Below, in pieces: positions 1 to 6,941 of a stretch of DNA of 64,000 bases; position 1 is the first letter of the stretch; each line of letters opens with the position of its first letter. The DNA is taken from contig NZ_CP100000.1 in the NCBI RefSeq assembly GCF_024138165.1, forward strand, positions 3,038,001 through 3,102,000. The letters run 5' to 3'. This DNA comes from Halorussus vallis. Its GTDB lineage: Archaea > Halobacteriota > Halobacteria > Halobacteriales > Haladaptataceae. A model generated the notes under the pieces. It had not been told where the DNA came from. It did no database searches and saw nothing but the letters and a program-made list of their open reading frames with translations. The position numbers were made by a program, and so were the translations under genes.

Positions 1-1
1 G

Positions 2-796
2 GCGGGCGTCGGCATGGTCGGGGTCGTCCACGCCACCCGTGCCATCGACGCGCTCCAGCGACTCATCGGCCGGGTCGAACTCGGCATGATCCCCCAGATC
101 GTCGACACCGTCGTCTACATCGAGGCCGGGAAGGTCGAGAAGGTCTACGACGTCTCGACCCAGGTCAAGGTGCCCGAGGGGCTGATGGAGGAGGACCTCG
201 CCCGCCCGGTCATCATGATCGAGGACTTCGAGACGGGCAAACCGGAGTACGAGATCTACACCTTCAACCGCCAGGTCGTCACCGTCCCGCTCACGGAGGG
301 CGAACAGGAGGAGAGCGGCGTCTCGCGACTCGCCCGCCAGGAGATAGAGCGCGAGATTCAGTCGGTCGCCCGCGGTCCCGTCGACGTCGACGTCCAGGGC
401 CAGAACCGCGCAACGGTGTACGTCAGCGACGACGACATCTCCTACGTCATCGGGAAGGGCGGCGGCCGCATCGACGACATTGAGAGCCGCCTCGGCATCG
501 ACATCGACGTCCGGACCCAGAGCGAGAAGCCCCAGTCGATGTCCGCGACCGGCGCGAGCGGCGGCGGGACCCAGCAGGGCAACGTCGTGACGCCCGAGGT
601 CACCTCCCGGCACATCGTCATCCCCACCGAGGGCCACGCCGGCGAGACGGTCGAGGTGCAGGCCGACGGCGAGTACCTGTTCACCGCGACGGTGGGACGG
701 GGCGGCGACATCCAGGTTTCGCGAGGGAGCGCCATCGCCGAGGAACTGGAGCGGGCCATCGACCGCGAGCGCGCCATCACCGTGGTCGGGACCTGA
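2..796 (+). CDS. PIN/KH-domain PilT-like ATPase, C-terminal part (5' truncated)
   Basis: The reading frame is open from the first bases of the window, so this is the C-terminal part of a longer protein (about 264 residues visible, start outside). It resembles the end of the archaeal PINc/VapC-family ATPases, which join a PIN nuclease-like domain, a PilT/VirB11-type ATPase and a KH RNA-binding domain. What can be seen is the end of the ATPase region, then a KH domain with its GxxG loop (IGKGGGRI, about 146-153 counted from the Met at 14), then a short beta-rich tail. Role in the family is poorly known; RNA or ribosome-linked NTPase work is inferred from the KH domain. The next gene is convergent. 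Confidence 0.85.
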   Translation, partial: AGVGMVGVVHATRAIDALQRLIGRVELGMIPQIVDTVVYIEAGKVEKVYDVSTQVKVPEGLMEEDLARPVIMIEDFETGKPEYEIYTFNRQVVTVPLTEGEQEESGVSRLARQEIEREIQSVARGPVDVDVQGQNRATVYVSDDDISYVIGKGGGRIDDIESRLGIDIDVRTQSEKPQSMSATGASGGGTQQGNVVTPEVTSRHIVIPTEGHAGETVEVQADGEYLFTATVGRGGDIQVSRGSAIAEELERAIDRERAITVVGT

Positions 797-823
797 GAGA
801 TCTCCTTCCCGCCGTCGGTTTCT

Positions 824-1795
824 TCACTCCGACCCGACCCGCGGGTCGACCGCGAGGTACGCGAGGTCCTGGACGAGGTTCCCCACGATGCCCGCGAACG
901 CGACGACCATCGTCACGCCGAGGATGAGCGGGACGTCGCGCTGTTCGATGGCCGCGAGTCCGACCGTGCCGATGCCGGGAATCGAAAAGACGTGTTCGAG
1001 GATGAAGACGCTCACCACGAGCACGCCGAGCAGGTCGGCGAAGAACAGCGAGAGGAGCGGGAGCGCGGCGTTCTTGACGACGTGGCGGCCCACCACCCAG
1101 TTCGACGCGCCCTTCGCGCGCACCAGTTTGAGGAACTCGGTGTTGACGTACTCGCGGGACTCGGCCCGGGCGTACCGGAGTTGGCCGGCGAGGAGGCTGA
1201 CGCCGAGGATGACGGCCGGGAGGACGACGTGCGAAACCGTCCCTTCGCCGAAGAAACCCTCGCCGAACGCGCCGAGACCGAACAGGAGGGCGACCTTCGC
1301 GAGCCAGTAGTTCGGAATCCCGTAGCCGAGGTAGGCCCCGCCGCTCGCGACCCGTTCGAAGGCGCTTCCGGGGTTCAGCGCCGCGTACACCCCGAGTCCG
1401 ACCCCGCCGACCAGCGCGAACACCATCGCGGGGACGAGGTACGCCAGCGTGGCGGGAAGCGCCCGACCGAGGACGGCCGTGACCGGAGCGTTCTGGCTGT
1501 ACGACCGGCCCCAGTCGAGCGTCGTGATGTCGACCAGCCACCGGAGGTACCGTTCGGTGACCGGTTCGTCGAGGTTCCGTTTCTCCTTGTATGCGCTGAT
1601 GGCGTTCTGCACGATTTCGGCGCGTTCGGACGCGTTGGCCCGCTGAGCCTCCGGGGAGTGGCCCGCCTGATAGGCGACCAGCCCCACGTTCGGGTCGGCG
1701 GTCAGCGCGACGAACGCGAACGTGACCGATATCACGAGGTAGACGGCGAACACCGCGAACAGTACTCGCTTGGTGACGTGCTTCCACAGCGCCAT
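824..1795 (-). CDS. ABC transporter permease, DppB/OppB-like
   Basis: A 323-residue integral membrane protein of the peptide/nickel ABC permease family (BPD_transp_1). The N terminus (MALWKHVTKRVLFAVF) is the classical first transmembrane helix. A periplasmic-type loop follows, then about five helices with the EAA-type coupling loop around LVRAKGASNWVVGRHVVKNA, and the family ending LAYLAVDPRVG. The frame stays open further upstream, but homology begins at the ATG at 1795. It should pair with the DppC-like permease at 1931 to form the membrane channel. Unusually it is transcribed divergently from that gene and the two ATPases, from an intergenic region of about 130 bp. The substrate (peptide, nickel or oligosaccharide) cannot be read from the permease. 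Confidence 0.92.
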   Translation of the reverse strand: MALWKHVTKRVLFAVFAVYLVISVTFAFVALTADPNVGLVAYQAGHSPEAQRANASERAEIVQNAISAYKEKRNLDEPVTERYLRWLVDITTLDWGRSYSQNAPVTAVLGRALPATLAYLVPAMVFALVGGVGLGVYAALNPGSAFERVASGGAYLGYGIPNYWLAKVALLFGLGAFGEGFFGEGTVSHVVLPAVILGVSLLAGQLRYARAESREYVNTEFLKLVRAKGASNWVVGRHVVKNAALPLLSLFFADLLGVLVVSVFILEHVFSIPGIGTVGLAAIEQRDVPLILGVTMVVAFAGIVGNLVQDLAYLAVDPRVGSE

Positions 1796-1930
1796 CGTCT
1801 GGAGTCTCTCCTCGGTGGAAAAGTGAACGAACTGATACAAAGAGTTTATGAACGAGAGTAGTAATGTATCTGCCATATCGCCGTCGTCGCGCTCGGCGAC
1901 CGCCCGCTCCGAAACGGGGTGTCCGAACGA

Positions 1931-3130
1931 ATGGCCGCAGATGCCGACCCGTCTCCCGACCGGGAACCCATCGAGTGGGTCGACTGGGACCGACTCGACA
2001 CCGGCCGGTCGGTTCCCCGACGGCTCGTCGGTCTCTTCGGCGCGCTGGCCGTCGTGGCCGCGCTCTACCGGTACTCGCAGGTCCACGGGACCGACCTCTT
2101 CCTGCCGTGGTCGCCGTCGCTGTTGACGTGGGCGTTCCGGGTGAGCCTCGTCGTGCTCGCGTTCCTCGGCCTTCCGCCGCTGGTCGCGAACCCCGAGCGC
2201 GCCCGCCGCTACTGGCGACGGTTCCGGCGGAATCGGCTCGCCGTCGCGAGTCTCGGCTACCTGGTCGCGTTCGTCGTCCTCGCGCTGGTCGGGCCGGTCG
2301 TCTTCGGCCGCCCGAAGGTGAACCCCGGCGTCGGATTTCAGCCGCCGGCGTTCTTCACCGTTTCGTACGGCACCATCGCCATCAACTGCGTCGGTCCCGT
2401 CACCGGCACCGGGATAAACCCGATCTGCGTCGGCACGCTGCGGTATCCGCTCGGGACGACCAAACTCGGCGAGAACGTGCTCGTCCTGCTGATTGCGGGG
2501 ATGCGCGTGAGCCTGCAGGTCGCGGTCGTCGCCACCGCGTTCATGATTCCGGTCGCGACGACCGTCGGCATCGTCTCGGGATACGTCGGCGGACGCCTCG
2601 ACACCGCGCTGATGCGCTACGTCGACGTCCAGCAGGCGGTCCCGGCGTTCGTCGTCTACCTCGTCCTCGTCTTCGTCTTCGGCAAGAGCCTCTTCCTGCT
2701 CGTCGCGGTGTTCGGCCTGCTGAACTGGGGGAGCGTCGCCCGCCTGGTCCGGAGCGAGGTGCTCCGACGCCGCGAGGAGCAGTACGTCGAGGTGGCCGAG
2801 AGCGCGGGCGTGAGTCGGACGACCGTCCTCCGGCGACACCTGCTCCCGAACGTCTCGAACGCGGTGCTCGTGGGCGCGACGCAGAAGATACCCCAGTTGG
2901 TGCTCATCGAGACGGGGGTCACGTTCCTCGGCCTCGGCGACGTCGGCCGCCGGTACCAGTCGTTCGGCGAAACCATCGCCGACGGCTTCGACGGCGCGTT
3001 CGGGAACCCCGCGCTGGAGGTCTGGTGGATATGGGTGCTCCCGGTCGTCGTACTGGCGGTTACGATCATCGCGTTCGCCGTCGTCGGCGACGCGCTTCGG
3101 GACGCCTTCGACCCGCGGGGTGAGGTCTGA
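1931..3130 (+). CDS. ABC transporter permease, DppC/OppC-like
   Basis: A second permease of the peptide/nickel family, 399 residues from the ATG at 1931; a GTG at 1919 would add four residues. It has an acidic, proline-rich cytoplasmic start, two early hydrophobic segments (about 35-80), the OppC-type N-terminal segment near RRNRLAVASLGYLVAF, and the five-helix core with an EAA loop (YVEVAESAGVSRTTVLRRHLLPN). The C terminus keeps the family signature GDALRDAFDPR. It is longer than a typical bacterial DppC (about 300) because of the additional N-terminal membrane region, common in haloarchaea. Its stop overlaps the ATG of the next ATPase by one base (TGATG), so translation is probably coupled. 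Confidence 0.92.
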   Translation: MAADADPSPDREPIEWVDWDRLDTGRSVPRRLVGLFGALAVVAALYRYSQVHGTDLFLPWSPSLLTWAFRVSLVVLAFLGLPPLVANPERARRYWRRFRRNRLAVASLGYLVAFVVLALVGPVVFGRPKVNPGVGFQPPAFFTVSYGTIAINCVGPVTGTGINPICVGTLRYPLGTTKLGENVLVLLIAGMRVSLQVAVVATAFMIPVATTVGIVSGYVGGRLDTALMRYVDVQQAVPAFVVYLVLVFVFGKSLFLLVAVFGLLNWGSVARLVRSEVLRRREEQYVEVAESAGVSRTTVLRRHLLPNVSNAVLVGATQKIPQLVLIETGVTFLGLGDVGRRYQSFGETIADGFDGAFGNPALEVWWIWVLPVVVLAVTIIAFAVVGDALRDAFDPRGEV

Positions 3131-4227
3131 TGTCGGCGCTCCTCTCGGTTTCGGACCTCCGAGTGCGGTTCCGCACCGACCGCGGTGTCGTCCGGGCGCT
3201 GGACGGCGTGGACTTCCGGGTCGACCCGGGCGAGACGCTCTGTCTGGTCGGCGAGAGCGGGTCGGGCAAGACCGTCGCCTGCGAGTCGCTCACCCGCCTC
3301 GTGCCGACGCCGCCGGCCGAACTCGACGGCGAGGTCCGGTTCGACGGCCGGGACCTGCTGTCGGCGTTCGACCGGCGACTCCGTGCGGTCCGAGGCGACC
3401 GCATCGCCTACGTCTTTCAGAACCCGCAGGGCGCGCTCGACCCGGTGTACACCGTCGGCGAGCAGTTGATGGAGGCGATTCTGATACACCGCGACGTCTC
3501 GAAGTCGGCGGCCCGGAGTCGGTCGATTCGACTGCTTGACCGCGTCGGGATTCCCGACCCCGCCGAGCGCGTCGACGAGTACCCCCACGAGTTCTCGGGC
3601 GGGATGAAACAGCGGGTCGTCATCGCCGCGGCGCTGGCGGCCGACCCGAACCTGCTGGTCGCGGACGAACCCACGACCGCCCTCGACGTGACCACCCAGG
3701 CCGAGATTCTCCGCCTCCTCGGGGAGATACAGCGAGAGCGCGAGATGGCCGTCGTGTTCGTCACCCACGACCTCGGCGTGGTCGCGCAGGTCGCCGACCG
3801 AGTGGTGGTCCTCTACGCGGGGAAGGTGATGGAACGGGGCGGCGTCGAGGCGATCTTCGACGACCCGGCCCACCCCTACACTCGCGCACTGCTCGACTGC
3901 CTCCCGCGACGCGACCGTGCCCCCCGACCGATACCGGGGTCGTTCCCCGACCCGACCGACCCGCCCGCAGGCTGTCGGTTCCACCCGCGGTGCCCCCACG
4001 CGGTCGCCGACTGTCGGTCGGGCGACCAACCTCCGGAAGCGTCGGTGCCGGGGGACGACGCGGAACCCGTCACGTCAGCCGAAGCCGAGACCTCGGCTTC
4101 GGCCGACCACGTCGCGGCGTGCGTCTACTACGACGGTGACCGCGACCCCGCCGCGCTGGATCGCGGAGCGGACGCCGTCTCAGCACCGCCGGACGACTCG
4201 ACGCCCGACGAGGAGGAACGAGGATGA
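3130..4227 (+). CDS. ABC transporter ATP-binding protein, DppD/OppD-like
   Basis: First of two ATPases energising the transporter, 365 residues. It has Walker A GESGSGKT (41-48), ABC signature FSGGMKQRV, Walker B LLVADEPTTALD and the H-loop THDLGVV. The C-terminal oligopeptide-transporter domain contains the GCRFHPRCPHA motif, whose cysteines in this family can bind an iron-sulfur cluster or metal. A low-complexity stretch rich in Ala, Glu and Ser follows; it includes a small DNA inverted repeat (GAAGCCGAG..CTCGGCTTC) at 4079-4102. It overlaps dppC-like by 1 bp and the next ATPase by 4 bp (ATGA), a tight operon. Confidence 0.94.
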   Translation: MSALLSVSDLRVRFRTDRGVVRALDGVDFRVDPGETLCLVGESGSGKTVACESLTRLVPTPPAELDGEVRFDGRDLLSAFDRRLRAVRGDRIAYVFQNPQGALDPVYTVGEQLMEAILIHRDVSKSAARSRSIRLLDRVGIPDPAERVDEYPHEFSGGMKQRVVIAAALAADPNLLVADEPTTALDVTTQAEILRLLGEIQREREMAVVFVTHDLGVVAQVADRVVVLYAGKVMERGGVEAIFDDPAHPYTRALLDCLPRRDRAPRPIPGSFPDPTDPPAGCRFHPRCPHAVADCRSGDQPPEASVPGDDAEPVTSAEAETSASADHVAACVYYDGDRDPAALDRGADAVSAPPDDSTPDEEERG

Positions 4228-5591
4228 GCGACGCGACCCGCTCGCCCGAGGAAACCCGCGCGGGCGAGGACGCGCTGCTGTCGGTCCGCGGCCTGAAGAA
4301 GCACTTCCCCCTCACGAAGGGACTGCTCCGCCGCGAGGTCGGCCGCGTCCGCGCCGTCGACGGTATCGACTTCGACCTGCGCCCCGGCGAGACGCTCGGC
4401 CTGGTCGGCGAGTCAGGCTGTGGCAAGTCGACGGTGGCCCGGACGGTGGTTTCGCTCGAATCGCCGACCGCGGGGACGGTCGAGTTCGACGGCCGCGACG
4501 CGACCGACCTCCCGAGCGACGAGCGAAAGCGGTTCCGCAGGCGGGTCCAGATGGTGTTCCAGGACCCCACCTCCAGTTTCGACCCGCGGATGACGGTCGG
4601 CGAGTCGGTCGCCGAACCGATGGTCGCCCACGGCCTCACCGACGACGAGCGCCTGTCGGCCCGCGTCGACTCGCTACTGGGACTGGTCGGACTCTCGACC
4701 GACGACGCCGACAGCTACCCCCATCAACTCTCCGGCGGACAGAAACAGCGGGCCGCCCTCGCCCGAGCGCTGTCGCTGAACCCGGACGTGCTCGTGCTGG
4801 ACGAACCCGTGTCGGCGCTCGACGTGTCGGTCCAGGCCGAAATCCTGGCGCTCGTCGGGGAACTCCAGGACGCGTTCGACCTCGCCATCCTGCTCATCAG
4901 CCACGACATGAGCGTCGTTCGACAGCTCTGCGACCGCGTGGCGGTGATGTATCTGGGCGAAATCGTCGAACGCGGGCCGACGACCGCCCTCTTCGACGAC
5001 CCCGGACACCCCTACACCCGCGGCCTCCTCGCGGCGATTCCGGAACCCGACCCTCGCGACGGATGGGAGACTTCGGGGCTGTCCGGCGAGGTTCCCGACC
5101 CGGCCGACCCGCCCGCGGGATGTCGATTCCACACCCGGTGTCCGGCGGTGATTCCGCCGGCCGACCTCGACGTCTCCCGGTCGGAGTGGCGGTCGATATT
5201 CGCGTTCCGCGTGGCGCTCGAGGACGGGACCTTCGGTCTCGAATCGGTGCGCGAGCGACTGGTCGACGGTGCGCCGGGGGACGACGTTTCTGTAGACGGC
5301 GAAGTCTCGCCGGCGCGACTCCGAGAGGCCGTCCGCGACGCCTACGACCTGCCCGAGGACCTCGACGCCGCCGCCGCCGACCGCGCGCTCGCCGACGCCG
5401 TCGTGGCGGCCGTCGACGGTGAGACGGAGTCGGCGGTCGCGCGACTGCGCGAGGCGTTTCCGACGGTCTGCGTGCAGGAACGTCCGGAAACACACGAATC
5501 GGGGGCGAAAACCGTCGCGTGTCACCTGTCTCGGGACGGAGAGTCGAAAGCGGAGACGGTCGACGGCGAGGACTCAGCGAACGGTCGATAG
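4224..5591 (+). CDS. ABC transporter ATP-binding protein, DppF/OppF-like, with inserted C-terminal segment
   Basis: Second ATPase of the peptide-type transporter, 455 residues. It has Walker A GESGCGKST, signature LSGGQKQRAALARAL, Walker B VLVLDEPVSALD and H-loop ISHDMSVV. The C-terminal motif GCRFHTRCP is followed by about 95 extra acidic residues before the usual end (CVQERPETHE..VACHLS), so the zinc/Fe-S-like C-terminal domain is split by an insertion. Similar long tails occur in haloarchaeal OppF proteins; their role is unknown. It is translationally coupled (ATGA) to the upstream ATPase and is the last gene of the + strand operon. No substrate-binding protein gene follows. Confidence 0.93.
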   Translation: MSDATRSPEETRAGEDALLSVRGLKKHFPLTKGLLRREVGRVRAVDGIDFDLRPGETLGLVGESGCGKSTVARTVVSLESPTAGTVEFDGRDATDLPSDERKRFRRRVQMVFQDPTSSFDPRMTVGESVAEPMVAHGLTDDERLSARVDSLLGLVGLSTDDADSYPHQLSGGQKQRAALARALSLNPDVLVLDEPVSALDVSVQAEILALVGELQDAFDLAILLISHDMSVVRQLCDRVAVMYLGEIVERGPTTALFDDPGHPYTRGLLAAIPEPDPRDGWETSGLSGEVPDPADPPAGCRFHTRCPAVIPPADLDVSRSEWRSIFAFRVALEDGTFGLESVRERLVDGAPGDDVSVDGEVSPARLREAVRDAYDLPEDLDAAAADRALADAVVAAVDGETESAVARLREAFPTVCVQERPETHESGAKTVACHLSRDGESKAETVDGEDSANGR

Positions 5592-5650
5592 ACGGGGCGC
5601 AGGTTGAAGTCGAAGCACCTCCGGGGCGTCGCGCACTGGGTCCAGGCGTA

Positions 5651-5740
5651 CTATCCGGCGCCCGCGCCGTTGCAGACCAGCACGACGTCGACGAGCCAGT
5701 CGAACGGGTAGAGCGTGGGATACCGTCCTGCACGCCGCTG
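5651..5740 (-). pseudogene. possible orphan C-terminal tail of a lost gene
   Basis: On the minus strand a 29-residue open stretch ends with TAG at 5651-5653 and reads like a genuine protein end (about 23 residues beginning YPTLYPFDWLVDV and ending VLVCNGAGAG). It has no start codon and is bounded upstream by an in-frame TGA at 5741-5743. I do not recognise the family. It may be a degraded gene end or chance coding resemblance. The rest of the 190-bp gap between the OppF-like gene and the wHTH gene shows nothing else. Confidence 0.2.
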
Positions 5741-5783
5741 TCACCTTCCGGTTCGAGCGGTCATCGGAGAAGAATCGGACCGC

Positions 5784-6068
5784 TCACTCGGCGCACTTCT
5801 GCGCGTCGGCGCACTCGGCGTCCGCGTCTATCGGGACGTCTATCTCGTAGAGATTCTGGCGGGCGTCGGCGAAGTAGACGTCCTCCTCGACCACGCCGAG
5901 GTCCTCCAACCGTTCGAGGGCGTACCGAACGGTCCGGGCCGACAGCATCGACTCCTCGACTATCTGTTTCTGGGTGAGCGAGCCGTTGTATTCGAGTACC
6001 TTGAAAACGAGTTTCGCACTCGGCGGCAGGTCGTCCAAATCCTCTCGCTCAGACTGAGACACCATCAT
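5784..6068 (-). CDS. small winged helix-turn-helix transcriptional regulator (MarR-like)
   Basis: A 94-residue single-domain regulator. An acidic start is followed by a winged HTH (about LPPSAKLVFKVLEYNGSLTQ, then the recognition helix SARTVRYALERLEDLG) and a beta wing near DARQNLYEIDV. The last residues hold two cysteines (ADAECADAQKCAE). I chose the ATG at 6068 because the TATA box at 6091-6098 lies 26 bp upstream, giving a leaderless mRNA; an upstream ATG at 6083 would lie before the predicted start of transcription. It is a common haloarchaeal type with unknown targets. Its promoter abuts the left arm of the inverted-repeat element at 6099. Confidence 0.85.
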   Translation of the reverse strand: MMVSQSEREDLDDLPPSAKLVFKVLEYNGSLTQKQIVEESMLSARTVRYALERLEDLGVVEEDVYFADARQNLYEIDVPIDADAECADAQKCAE

Positions 6069-6090
6069 TACGTTTCGAAACATCCCATCG

Positions 6091-6098
6091 CTATAAAA
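6091..6098 (-). promoter_or_regulatory. TATA box of the wHTH regulator gene
   Basis: TTTTATAG on the minus strand, 26 bp before the ATG at 6068, predicts a leaderless transcript. The bases just upstream (GGTGG), where a BRE would sit, belong to the end of the 73-bp inverted repeat. Confidence 0.55.
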
Positions 6099-6583
6099 CC
6101 ACCTTTTCCTGCGGTCGAACTCGCGGCAGGGCCGCGAGTTCTCCCTGGGAAAATCTGGACCAAAACCGCGGTACTCCTTCTACGGAGCCTCCGGCTCCGC
6201 ATCAGTCCGTGCCGCGTCCGCTCGCTCGAACACGCGGCCGTCACCGGCCGCGCATCGCTCGTTCGCGGCGCTACCGCTATACTCACCGCCGGGGGAAGTA
6301 TCGTTTGCCGAAACTGGAGGCTGTTTCAAGTATCCTCGTTCGTAACCCGAATCGTTTGCCCGTCTCCATCTCCCGTTTCGCTCGACCGACCTCGTGCGGT
6401 GGCACTCCGTCTCTTTCCGCGAGCGAACGGAGTGAGCGAGCGGCCCAAGGAACCACCGACGGAGCGGCGAGGCGGCGAAGCCGCCTCGGCCGCGACGGTA
6501 GGTGGTGACGCCGCGGTTTTGGTCCAGATTTTCCCAGGGAGAACTCGCGGCCCTGCCGCGAGTTCGACCGCAGGAAAAGGTGG
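6099..6583. repeat. 485-bp element bounded by a perfect 73-bp inverted repeat
   Basis: Positions 6099-6171 and 6511-6583 are exact reverse complements over 73 bp. Each arm itself contains a hairpin (CTCGCGGCAGGGCCGCGAG). The 339-bp core has no convincing gene but holds smaller hairpins such as GGCGGCGAAGCCGCC near 6470. Reading through gives several arginine/serine-rich open frames that look like over-predicted ORFs, not proteins. No target-site duplication or transposase is evident. It fits a non-autonomous, MITE-like or structured-RNA element. Confidence 0.8.
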
Positions 6584-6630
6584 AGGTTGAGGTCGGGGCA
6601 TTTTTGAAGTAGGGTCCCTGAGCAGTACCC

Positions 6631-6939
6631 ATGGCTACGAAATCGGTGTCCGAGCGACGGAAGTCCCACATGCGGGGCGTGACGGTCACGGCCGTCGCGA
6701 CGCTGGCGGGGGTCGCCGCGGCGCTCGCCTCGTCCGCGCTCGTCGGGCTGGCGGCGAAAGACCAGCTCGCACTGGGCGTGGTGGGTGGGTTCACCCTCGC
6801 GCAACTGCCCGTGATGCAGGTGCTCGGAATCGACGTGAACGACTTCTCGACCAAGGATTACCTCTACGTCCTCTTCATGACGTTCTCCATGTGGTTCGTC
6901 ACGTGGACCATCCTGCTGACCAACGGCGTCACCCTGTAA
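6631..6939 (+). CDS. EMC6-like membrane protein
   Basis: A 102-residue protein with a basic, Ser-rich N terminus (MATKSVSERRKSHM) followed by three hydrophobic helices (about 18-40, 46-62 and 78-98). It matches the haloarchaeal EMC6-like family, whose eukaryotic relative is a subunit of the ER membrane protein insertase; an insertase or chaperone role here is an inference. Its stop at 6939 is two bases before the ATG of the ABCE1 gene, so the two are almost certainly cotranscribed, an arrangement that ties membrane protein handling to ribosome recycling. Confidence 0.8.
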   Translation: MATKSVSERRKSHMRGVTVTAVATLAGVAAALASSALVGLAAKDQLALGVVGGFTLAQLPVMQVLGIDVNDFSTKDYLYVLFMTFSMWFVTWTILLTNGVTL

Positions 6940-6941
6940 TC

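Noticed and set aside
1919-1930. GTG start for the DppC-like permease
   Set aside because: It adds only four residues; the ATG at 1931 gives a usual acidic haloarchaeal N terminus and no ribosome binding site distinguishes them, so this remains a minor uncertainty.
6180-6804. Several ORFs of 70-220 codons across the 73-bp inverted-repeat element
   Set aside because: Reading goes through the inverted repeat arms and gives Ser/Arg/Pro-rich products; likely artefacts of the element.
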